A stretch of DNA of 64,000 bases from Patiria miniata (Eukaryota > Echinodermata > Asteroidea > Valvatida > Asterinidae): contig NW_024037050.1 of the NCBI RefSeq assembly GCF_015706575.1, positions 6,262,001 to 6,326,000 on the forward strand. Direction: 5' to 3'. How positions within the stretch are numbered: position 1 is the first letter of the stretch; every line of letters begins with the position of its first letter. Position numbers and translations under genes: made by a program. Under the pieces are notes generated by a model, which was not told the DNA's origin, ran no database searches, and worked only from the letters and a program-made list of their open reading frames with translations. Positions 24,801 through 36,800 of this stretch are shown here, in pieces.

Positions 24801-27800
24801 GGTCCCCACCCAGCATCGGGAGGTGGAGCGAGTCGAGCGAGTCAGAATCCTCTTCTCGTCTTACTTCAAGCAGATCATGTAAGCATACTTTTCGTGCTTT
24901 TTGTTGTATACTTTTTACACACATTCTTCGTAGTTAAACCTAGTCCGAAAATTTGGGACTCTCAATACTGTGTATTCCGAATCCATTACTATCCAAAAAA
25001 AGGGCCGTATTCTGTAGGATTTTGTTGATCAGAGCAAGAGCAGCAGATCTTTTGCCCTAACTGTTGGATACAGCAGGCTGCCTCGTAAATATCTAAGGAA
25101 GAACCATCGGCTGGAGTCTCGATCCTGCATTTGCCAGATATCATTGTAAACTAGTTGTCAGATTTTAGCAGTTCATGAAACACATTATTTCCTCAGAAAA
25201 CATTTGACAGAATGTTGCTTTTTTGGGGGGGGGGGGCAGTTGGAGAAAAACCCCTGCCAAATCTAGGGAAAACTAACAGTATGGGACTGGAACTGAAGTC
25301 TCATAGCAACCTGAGTAGGTTTCTGACGCTCGTCACAGAGGTGAAAGTGAGGCAAGCGCCACCATGCCAACAGACAGATCGCAAAGGGACCATTGCTTAT
25401 CTTTTGTATCAGGGATTCTTGTCATTTTTTCTTCTTCTTTTCTTTTTAGCTACCAGAAGGGTGGCATTGCCTCCGGCTTCAGACATGTGGAGAGGAACAA
25501 GCATGACCCCAAACTGTCAAAGGTCAAAGGCAAGCGCAACGTCAGGGTCATCCCGGTAAGTTTTCACGCGGACGCTCTGCGTTATATCACCAACATTGTA
25601 CCTTGTGTGCAGGGTCTTTTTGAGCTGTGCAGTGGGGACGAAAATGTTAAAAAGTCTTTCGAAACAATAAAAGGTAATGTTCCTTGGAACTTGAGGTGAT
25701 GTATTCCATGGAGTCCATCACATCGTCATACGTGAACTTTTTACAGTATGTCGCATGATCGATTCTCAACCGATAAGATATCACAATCTACTACTATGCT
25801 ATAACAATATCAAGATTTGGGTACCGTGTTTGTTTGGGTTTTCTAGGTTGACATGACATGGGATTCCTTCAACAACGGCGATGTGTTTATCCTGGAGCTG
25901 AACCCGAAGATCTACGTGTGGTATGGGTCCAAGGCTAACCGGCAGGAGAAATTGAAGGTAGGGTTAGGGTGGGTGGGACATACCCCTAAGCTATAAGAGT
26001 GAGGCGTGGCTGTAGGGTTCAGGAAACAGAAAAGTTAGAACATTTTTTATCCAGTTCACGTCGGATGACGTGTATACACCCAAAGGTTTTGCGGTATTCG
26101 GAACTGATGACGGATAAACACGCAACGAGCGAGGCCGGAATATCTGTCAGAGATCTGCTCACAGCGAGCTAGGCCAGAATATTAAAGACAAGGGGCCATG
26201 CATTGGTCCTTGAAAATGCACTTTTGTGACCCATTAATCCTTATTTTCAATTATCGTTTTGCAATTTTCAAGGATGTATGGTGCCTTTTTGGTTTTATGC
26301 AAATTCAAATTTCCATATTCATGAGTTAAAGTGTGATGTCATTTCAGGCGTAAACCTCAATGTTACAGCTGTTTCAGCATCAATAAGTTGCCAGAAGTTT
26401 GGATGTTTTGCTGTCGTGAATTTTCTTTTCTTTGGCCATTCATTGTTGTGTCAGTACATTGGCATAAGCCAGTGAGCAGACTTTTCTCAAAAATGTTTTC
26501 AATGAGCAAATTTTGGGCTCACAATTTTAACAGGAAACTCCTAAACTGAATGGTGTCTTCCTGAAATGATAGACATCTAATAAAATCTAGAAATGACAAA
26601 CTGCCTTTGCATTGTGAATTGTGTGAGCAAAATAGGCTGTGTCACGTGGCCTGTGATGATTTGTTACGCGATGCGTGAATATCATGTGGCTTCGAATCAC
26701 GCGCATAAATGCATGTACGTAAGCGCGCAGCGATGATTGGGTTGGTACGAGTGGGATTTGGTTGAAATATTCTATACGCGCAGCATTTTGCTCCCAGATG
26801 CGATACCAAATGTCGTTTCTAGGTTTTATCAGAGGTCTATGCCTGAAATGAAATCACAGCAAAAGTTTAAAGAAGTGCAGATTTTAATAAAATTACCAAA
26901 AAGGGATGGCAAATAGTTTTCATACATTCAAGAGGTGAAGAAAGTGGCAAAAAATGTTTCCTAAGAAAAATTCATGTCATGGACCCTTTTATGGAGAGGA
27001 GCTGAAAATTTCATGAGTGTCGTCTGTTGCATGTTAAAATGCACATAATGTGAAATATGTCTTGATTTTCAATGTAACCTGGTTTTCATTTTGTAAGTTC
27101 CCACAAATGGCATTCAAAACCTTTCACTTTCATTGTCTGAGAAGTTACTAAGTAATTTGTAAATTTGGTTACGGGTACTTAATCCTGGAACCGGTTCCTG
27201 ACATCGTTAGTTGGGTACTCGGGTACTCGGTTCTGATGCACAACCCTATTCATTTCTTTTTGTTTTGTTTTGAAGGGAGGACAGTATGCCAGATGGCCAG
27301 GGATGACATGCACGGTGGCAAGGCCCACATCGTGTACCTTGAGGAAGGTGAAACACTGCCTGAGGACATCACTAAGGCCTTGGGATCTCCCCCGAAAACC
27401 TTCAAGAACTCACCGGAGGAAGACGAAACCTTTTCCAGGAAAAATGTCTCCAACACCAAGCTGTACCAGTAAGAGCGCTTGATTCAGCCAGTTGTCCAAG
27501 ATGTGATTTCTTGTTTTGTCCAAGATTTTATTGATCCTAGTTGCTTTATACAAGGAAGCTCTCCGAATACTTCAAAATCCTCCACTATAGACCCTTCGCT
27601 TTGACGTCACATGATTTCTTGGTAACGTGTACGGTCAGCCATCTTGGATTACACACAGTGTAAACGCGTTAGCAAGTAAGTGTACGATGGCTATGCGTTC
27701 TACGCGATCATCATGTAACAAAACCCAGATAAAAATTCCTAAGCCCGTTAAGACCAGATTCTCCAATGGTTAACCGGCTTTGACCCCTACTCAATAAATG

Positions 27801-30800
27801 GAATGAAGAGCCTTCATTTTTACCATGAGTTTGTATCCTAGTATAATCCATTTCCTTGTTTACACACCTACCCCTAGAACTATGGGGCTCAACGAAGCGG
27901 AGAGCCCCATAGATGGAATGCCAACATAATGCCATATACTACTACCACACAAATTCAAGACAGAAACGAATGTATTTGCATAATGTGCTCAAAAACTGCT
28001 GTACATTTTGCCCCCAAACTCGGTCTGGTACTTATGGACATACTCAATTCGCAGTGCTGAACAAAGAATGGGTCGAATCGGTCTCCATTATGCAAATAAA
28101 AAGATAAAAACAACAGTGGACATCCGATTCGACGTGATCGCATGCAATGGCATGTACGATCGTGAACGTCTGCACGCATGTTTGTAATCCAAGATGGCCG
28201 AAAAACAAATTGGTGATGTCATCAAAGACCACCCTATACAGCAAACTTGCATCTTTTCCTCAAACTTTTTATTTTCTAGTGCATCAAGGTTCATATGAAG
28301 CGTTTGAAACATTGCCTGTCTGTTCTTGTGTCTGCCAGTCCATGTTTTAATTTACCGTGGTTTCCTTTTAATTTTTGTATGTTCATATTTTTTCTCTCTC
28401 CCAGTGTTACTGATGAGTCGGGTGCTCTGGTTGTCACAGAGAAAGCAGTTTGCCCTCTGACCCAGGACCTGCTGGACTCCAATGTAAGTCTTCCCTTGAA
28501 ACCTGTTGATTTTTCCTGACGTCCTCCACCTCTGTTTTTGAATTCGCTCTGAACATGTTACATTAACCCTAACCTTCCCAAATCCTCCAAAATCCTCTTG
28601 GAGGGGATTTTGCAGGATTGAGGTAAGACGGCATAGTGTGTTGGCTGATTTCAGAGGATGCACTATGTCAAGATCTTGGGCCGGACCTTGTGTTGTTTAT
28701 GCTCAGCCGTGCATAAATTTAGGCCTATATTATACTTGAAATCCTCCGCACTGCTCCAGGATGTCACTGGCTCTGCCTCAACATATTGACAGTGATTGCA
28801 GAGGATTTTGCAGGATTGAGGCAGTAGGCACCCCTCCAAGGACCACATTCAAGAAAAAACAGAGGATTGAGGCTGTATGCAATTTTTACATGGAGGCGGT
28901 TTTAGGATTTTGCAGGATTGAGTTTACATCCTAGCAAAAAAGCCTAGGAATTTAGAGTTAAATTAAAACAATGGATAAAATAAAAAGTAACTCATGGAGG
29001 CTGTTGTCAACTTAAATTAAGTCCAGTGCAGATAGCTAGTAAACCCCCTAAAATGCCAAAAGTTGACTGTCGATTGTAAGTTCCACGGTCCGCAGCAGTG
29101 AGTTTTGTAGGGGCACCGTGTCGTGGAAAACTTAAATTGTTAGTTTTATTTAACAAATGACTTTCTGTGGGCTGGAATGAATCCAAGTGCGGACGTACAG
29201 TAGAATAACCACAATGAAATGGTAACAATCACATGCGGTAACTTTTTACAAATTAAAAGCTATAGTCCGTCATTTGCAGCTATCTAAAAAGTAACTGACG
29301 TAATTATTGTTGAAAAGCATACTTGGTTAAAGATGGTAATGGGATTCCCTGTGAAATTATTCTTTCCGGCAAGCTGTCATTTTGAAGAAATCAATGAAAG
29401 GAGGTCTAAAGACGCATCATTGGAAATTTCCGTTAGTAGTTTGTTTTTTCATTCGGCGAATCGCGCACAAGCGTTGACATGATGCACATGCGCGCGCAGT
29501 TGTTATAATTCGTCGGTTCAGTGCGCGGCATCACGTAGCTGCAATCGGCTCAGTGAGAACGTGTCTCGGACGCTGAATTCAGGCCCAATTCAAAACATGA
29601 CTTAGCAACTTTCGATTTGAAATCGAGATCCTAGAATATTGTTTTCTCGGAATATACAGCATTCACTGAGCTGAAACTTCATCATGCTAGTTGTTCAGCA
29701 CCCTTCTTTAGATTTTGAGCACTTTCGTTGCTTCAAACAAACATAATGCACAAATTACAGATGATGGACACTACCTTTAAGTCTAATGTGAATGCAGTTC
29801 AAATTTTGTTTGGTTAGCTCACCTTAATTTATGTGCTTGCTTCCAACAGGACTGCTACATCATCGATCAAAGCAGCGCCGGCATTTACGTGTGGAAAGGC
29901 AAATCGGCCACTCAACAGGAGAAAGTCAGGGCCATGAAGAATGCCGAGGTGAAGTATTGCCACGGCGACGGCTGCCCCGGCGACGGTCGCTGTGGGCAGT
30001 CCGTGGACTGTGGTTGGCTTCTTCATTGCACTGAGGCAGTCTTGTGGGGTCAGGGGTCATAACGGAAGAAAAAAAAAATCTAGAAGAATTCAAATTCAAA
30101 TTTTAAGAATGACAACATTTTTTCAGACAATTTTTATTTCATTCGGTATTGCACACTAAAAAGTCCAACCAAAATACTTTCATTCCCATTGGCTGATGGA
30201 CATACAGATTAGCAACTGCTTTGAAATGCTTGTATTCTGATTGGCTGTTAGATATGCAAAGTAGTCACCAATTTGACCTCTGACCCATCAGGCCTGTCCA
30301 TTTCCCTATGAGGGTTTGAAAGGTTATTACCAGTTTTTTTGTTGGCACTGTTGTTGTGGTATCACCTGTATTCCCCACTGTCACTGGTACCTTTTCTGCC
30401 ACTGAAACTTGCACAGGGCCCCTAGTATCCTCCCCAGGGTACCCACTTTGAATACTATCCTTTCCTTGACTGCAGATTCCCTTGCTTACTAACACCAACC
30501 TGTAACACTAACAGAACACACAGTTACACTTATGCTAACAAATTACACAGTTTTTTTTCAGTTGTGATTTGCTCCACATTACTAACAATCATGAAAAACT
30601 TCAACACTTTTTAATATGACAACTACCACAATGTGAATTGAGGTATTCATTTTTGTGTTGTTTATTGTTGTATACAATCCACCATGTCGTCATTTTCATC
30701 ACTTTTCATTTCCTTTTCCAGAGAACATTGTTTCTTTTATAGAATCATGTGCTGGTAGTCACAGCCTGTTATCTTGTTCTGAAACAGAAATGTTTTTTGA

Positions 30801-33800
30801 AGAATTGCACATTCGGCTATGAAACAATAAATGTAACGCAGAAGTCAAAACAAATCTGTCAATCCCACTTTACATGCATTCCTCTCCCCTTCTTTCCCTG
30901 CCTCCCAAATAGACACTTGGTTATCTTGCCACTTGGGTACAAACTATGCGCTCAATATATTTCCCCCGTTGCATTGAGCAATGCAAAGTTCAACCCCCTC
31001 CCCAAGAAAAAAGGGAAGGCCGATCACCATTTTAGTCATGCACCTTCTTTTAGTATGAATATTGTGAAATAATGCTCAATAGATACACTGAAGTTCAGTG
31101 TTGAGTTGGTCGGTAATCAATCTTGTAGATTGTATACAGTTTACCATGGAAGCTTCCCCCCCCCCGGCTCTTACTGAGTGCGTTCGATTACTTCCCCCAG
31201 CTTACTCGCGCCTGCTCCTCGCGTGATGACAGACATGCGCAGTGGAGCTAAATAAACGAACGTTTTTTGGTAAAGTTTCGTGCAAGAGCTGGAAAGTTGA
31301 ACTTTGACATGACACTGAGGCTGCATCCGAATCAACTGTCTAGAGCTAGGTCTAGGTCCACGCCCATTGGAAATACGTGGGGACGGGCTGATAATAGACG
31401 TAGCTGTAGCTCTGGAAGCACATGGCCTGAGGTGCTCGCCGGAGATCATGTTGGCAGCCATATTTATTGCATGGCCTTATGGGATACTTACCCAACTAAC
31501 CGGCTCGTCAAGTCGGTTACTTGGGCCAGGCTCGAGTAAGCGCGAGAAGTCACGTGAGAGGTAAATTGAACGCTGTCGCGCTTGCACGAGTAAGCGCGGG
31601 GGAAGTAATCGAACGCACTCATAATTCGACTTGACAGTGCCCTCTATTGTTCCTGCACATAGCCTAAACAGTGTATCATGAATCTGGACAAAATATGCGA
31701 TAGATTTTGTAAATCCCACTTTTCCCCTCCTATTCTCTGGTTTGCTTATATTTGGTGTTTCATTTCTGCACATACAATCAAATTATTTTTAATGGTGATT
31801 TTATGGGATGAGAGGTTTTTTGTGATTGAGGGTACAGCATGGGAGAAGTTAGTAGATACACCATGTGAAGGGTTTGATCGCGAAACGAGAACTTTCTGAG
31901 AAGAACCAGAGGTGTTGACATGATGTTTTAGGCAATATGCTTTGACCGTTATTATGAGAGCCACCACTCAAAACCATTATTTTCTAATTTAGAGGCAATT
32001 GACTCACATGACGTTGCTTCAAACTTCTCCCAAGAAGGCATGAAATTTCTTCTATCGTTTTTCTTAATCTTCTGCAGTTCTTCGTTTTGCATAGTTAAAT
32101 TTGCATACCCTGAACTCTTCAAGAAATTGATGTTTTACTCCCAACAACTTTTCAATTTGTATGTTTTGTTTATATGAAAAAAACCCAACAACTTTGTTCC
32201 CATTTTGGGCGTCTTCAACCCTCTGAAAAAGGGGCTTTCAGTTTGCGCACGACTGAACCCACCCTGCGAGAGCCAAAATATTGTCTGACAGCCAATAATT
32301 TGAATTCTGTGAAGAAATAATTCAATAACTAAACGTCGGTGGATTTTTTTGGTTATATGTCTCATTCAATAGTGAATAACTTTTATGTTGCTTGGACAAT
32401 AGCAATTTGAAAAAAAAGTATTACTTTTATGCGGTGAAACTCAAAAAATATCACGAGGAACATAGCTTTAATAGGCATTCTTATTTTGTCATTCATTGCC
32501 TTTTCACCCACATGTAGCTCCTTATCATACTTGTAGTCAGTTTTATCATATGTTTGTGTTAACAATTTTCATTAGTCATTTCTCCCATATGTATTCATTC
32601 TGATACAGGATAGAGTACTTTATTCGTGTAGTTTTGTTGTAACAATCATTTGCCTTTAACAAAGATCCTTATTGGATCGCTCTGTTACGCCCTCTAACTT
32701 TTTTTATGATTCATGTAGTTTTGTTCTAACATTGTCACTGTGTGCATGTTTTCATTTTGTTTCTCAACAGAGAGTTGAATAATTCATCCTCATCCATTTT
32801 TTTTATTTCATTGTGTTGCATCTGTATTTGTGTTTCATATTTAATGTAATCAACATGATATAATTAATATTCATGTACAGAGTGAGTCAAAAAGAAAATG
32901 ACAGAATTAGAAACAAAATTTGAAAATTTAAAAAGAGGGGGGTACTCAATATGCCAACCATGGGAAAAATTGTGTCCACATTTCATAAACGAATGAAACT
33001 TCCCACAGACGTTAAGTTTCATGAGAAAAAAAATTCCAGGTATGGAGCCATCGCAAACTCGCCCTTTTAGGGGCGTGGCAGCCGTATTATAAAAAAGGGC
33101 GGGCGGGGTAGTCATCATGGTGGGCACAATTCATCAGTATTTTGTCACACATGCACTGGACTATTAAACAAGCAGAAAGAATACTAACAATGAAATGAAA
33201 ATGATTAAATGAAACAAAATGCAGACCCGAAACATGTACAATGAAGAAATATTGAACAAATGAAGAAGTATTGAACTAAAAACAACAGTAATTGATCAAT
33301 TAACACTGATAATCAAAAATCACTCTGAAAGGTGGAAACAATAATAGTGCACTTTTGTATACAGATGTAATATCATAACTAATTCATGCATATCAGCCAT
33401 GGTCACTTTCCAATTGACACCTGGGACTTTAGAGTTTCATTAACAGACCTCAGTGGACTAGATTTAATTCTGTTCATTGCTAATCAATTTCAGTGACAGA
33501 TTTGGAGTGGGAATGATCAGATCTTGTGATTATTTGCAGTGGAGAAAAAATGAAAAATACATAATTGGCCAATCACGGATGTAACATCACCAAAATGCTC
33601 CTTTTGAAAAAAGGTTCATTGTAGTTAGTTTTTCTACAAAGTGCCATTTTTGCTTCAGGTTTTGTGTGAATTTAAACTGAAATTTTTGCTGCCTTTTTCA
33701 AAAATGTTTGTAAAAACGGCTCAAAAAAGAATATATTATGCATTGGATTGCTGCGTTGATAATGTCATGGTTGCAGTGATTTTCAACGAACTGATTTCAT

Positions 33801-36800
33801 CACAAAGCAATATGTTTGTAAATCAGTTCTGAAGAGGAGTTTTCATAAGTTATATTCATGGCTATTTAACCAGTTCGCGCCGGATGATGTGTAAACACTC
33901 AAAGGTTTTGCGGTATTCGGAGCAGATGACGGATAAACACGCAGGGAGCGAGGCCGGAAATATCTGTCAGCGACCCGCTCGCAGCGAGTGAGGTCAGAAA
34001 TATGAGTGTGCTCCCAAGGGTGATGGCTCCAACCCGCCTGGCTTGAGGTCGAGTGAAAAGTAATCCCGCGCCTCGTTCCGTTCTTGTCAAAATAACTCTG
34101 GCGCGAACTGGTTAAGAATAAAACAAAATTGATGTAAACCTTTCAAGAATATTTTTTTTTCCTCAAATGGAAGATTTTTTTTGTCCAACAGTGATTTGCC
34201 ATAATTTTCTTCTTGCAAACCACAAGATCTTTTTCGTTCCCACATTGAGACAGATTTGGAAGGTGATACAGTAATCACATTGACAACAAACTGATAATAT
34301 CCTGTTATTTGCCTCCTCTTATGATTTACGACTTAGCTCATTTTATAGGTTTTACAAACTTAGACAGTAGTGTATTTCAGTAAGAGCAGTCAAAGGATTG
34401 CACGCAAGAATATACTTTTCAGACTCTTAATTCCAGTTACAGGTTGCACTCCATTTGTAAATGTGATTAACATATACATGTACATCATGAAAGTTATTTT
34501 GAAGCACCATCATCTTAATTCACGCTAATCCTTCCAGATCCTTCAAAGTCCACCAAAAAAGATTTTGGAAGTTTTTAGAATTGAGGAAGTTACTACCCAG
34601 GCACTATTACTGTACATGTACATTGTACATGGGCACTACATACATGTAGGTGTTGATGTCTCTACAAAGTTTGAAGTCCAAAGAATGTGCCATTGGGTTT
34701 CTGCACTTTGGTGGAATTTGTAGGATTTGGGATGGTAGTGAGCTTAAAATAAAATGGAGTAAGGGTTCATTTACAGAGTGAATTAATCCTGATAAACATC
34801 AATATTGAATTTTGAAGATGAAAATATACATATGGGTCATTCTCTAAATCTGGGGTGCACTTTTGTTTCTTGTCCCTGTTACATCCGACATCGACGCGAT
34901 CTGACATCTAACATGATTTTATAACTCTGGATGAACTCTTTAATGTATTCTTCCTCATTATGTGAAGCAGACGACCTGCACAATAAATAACACAATTAGT
35001 CTGAAGTCATTTTTAATGAGACATGAATGATAAATTACAAAGTTTAGTTACAGGGACAGGATAAACTTCAAACACTGTTGTACCTAAGTATATAGAATGA
35101 TCCATGTACACTATATTTTTGGACACAAAAAAAAGCCCCAAAAACACCCAAAGCTTGGAAACTCCAGTAGCCCTGTGTTGACTTTTTTTTGTACGAGGAT
35201 TGACTATTCAACATACAATTAATACCCCTACAAAATGTTTGTACAGTTGTCAGTGTCCTAAATGTTAGCCGTTCACAAACAGAACTGATGAACCAATTCA
35301 TGTACATGACATTTAAATGGAGAGACAGACAGGCCATGTGGAAGGTTGAATGTGGTCATGGCATTAATGTGCATGCAGCGTGCTTCCAGACAGCTGTCGT
35401 TATTTGATACTCAATTAAAGAGATTGAGAACCAGACACTACCGAGCACCGAATTTAGTATCGCTGCTAAGATGCTGTGCGGTTTGCTTGTCTGCATTTTT
35501 CATCATCATCCCAGCTCATGAACAAATTCAAGGTGTATCTTGCGACATCGTTGATTGTATAATTTTTGCAATGAAAAGGGTTCAAAGATGAATGTTATGG
35601 ATTCTGTTTTAATAGCAAACTTACAATTCTGTTTGCATCTGTTAAGAAATTTGAGAGTGGTTAAAACTGCTGACAGACTGCAAATGTTTCAAAGAAATTG
35701 CCTGCACAATGCCTTTCCGATTCCAGTTAAATGTCATATAACTGCATCAGGCTGTTGTGAATGTTAACAAAAAGTAAAAATGTATCTTGAGAACTAAAAT
35801 TTTGACATTTAAGCTATTTATATCCAAATCATGACTGTATTTTGTTTTATTTTGTGACACAGTAGCTTAAAATACTGCAGTGATATTTTCAAATTTTGCT
35901 TAATCACAAGTGTGATTGTATGTGTACAAATCATTCTGATGCTGTACATTGTACGCTAGTTTGAGTTTTACAGTACACAGTGCTAGTAAACTGCCCAATG
36001 CTGTACTCATGATACCAACGCATATTTTATAAATGGTTATCAAAACAGGACAGAGCCACACTCTTTCCAACAAAAAATGTTCATAAGCAATGGTTCATAA
36101 GTACAGTACTGTCAGTTAATATGAATAGTAAAGGTTGCTTCCAGTCTTTCAGAAAAGGTAAAGCAAATGTTGTGGGAAAAACTCACGAATATATTTAGGC
36201 ATAATTTGCCAATCCATCAGTACATGGCAATGGCCTGTGGTACAGTATAGTACGGGCCAGTAGAAATCTGGCAGTTTTGCGCAACTGTGTACTGCAATTT
36301 GATGATGTAGTAATAATGCTAATTTGACCAACTTTATAATTAAAAAAAAGAATTACACCTCACTTCAGATGGATATGTTATCTTGCATTGTTGTAGTCAA
36401 GTACTTTTTAAGAGCACAGGAACTCGCTGAAACTTGCATTAGTGTTTTACAAGCACATTGGAACGAAATGCCCAAATTACATGTACATGTGCACAAGCTT
36501 TTTCAAAATGTGCGAGTACAAGTGTGCAATATAGTACTTGACTACAAGAACTGCAACTCTATAAATGAAATATTTTCAAGTGAACCACAAAGGGAAACTG
36601 ACTTGGTGAATTATAATGATTTTGGACAGTTGAACAAAGAAATTGACCGGAGTGGGGTTTGAGCCTGCAACCTCCGGATTGCCGTTCCGGTGCTCTCAGT
36701 TGGTAGAGCAACAGAACGGTAATCCGGAGGTCACAGGTTCAAACCCCGCTCCAGTCAATATTTTTTTCAATTTTTCGAAAAAATCATGTATTTTGAATGT

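Larger units (their letters stand above)
25958..27275. other. villin intron after c5
   Basis: Contains a truncated CCAGTTCGCGCC-family element (26050-26190), a dispersed repeat (26190-26425) and repeat R1 (26995-27245), which stops 30 bp before the next exon. Confidence 0.65.

Noticed and set aside
28563..28575. Telomere-like TTAACCCTAACC
   Set aside because: Only one to two units, at the end of a MITE that recurs at 37.2 and 38.2 kb; no tandem telomeric array.
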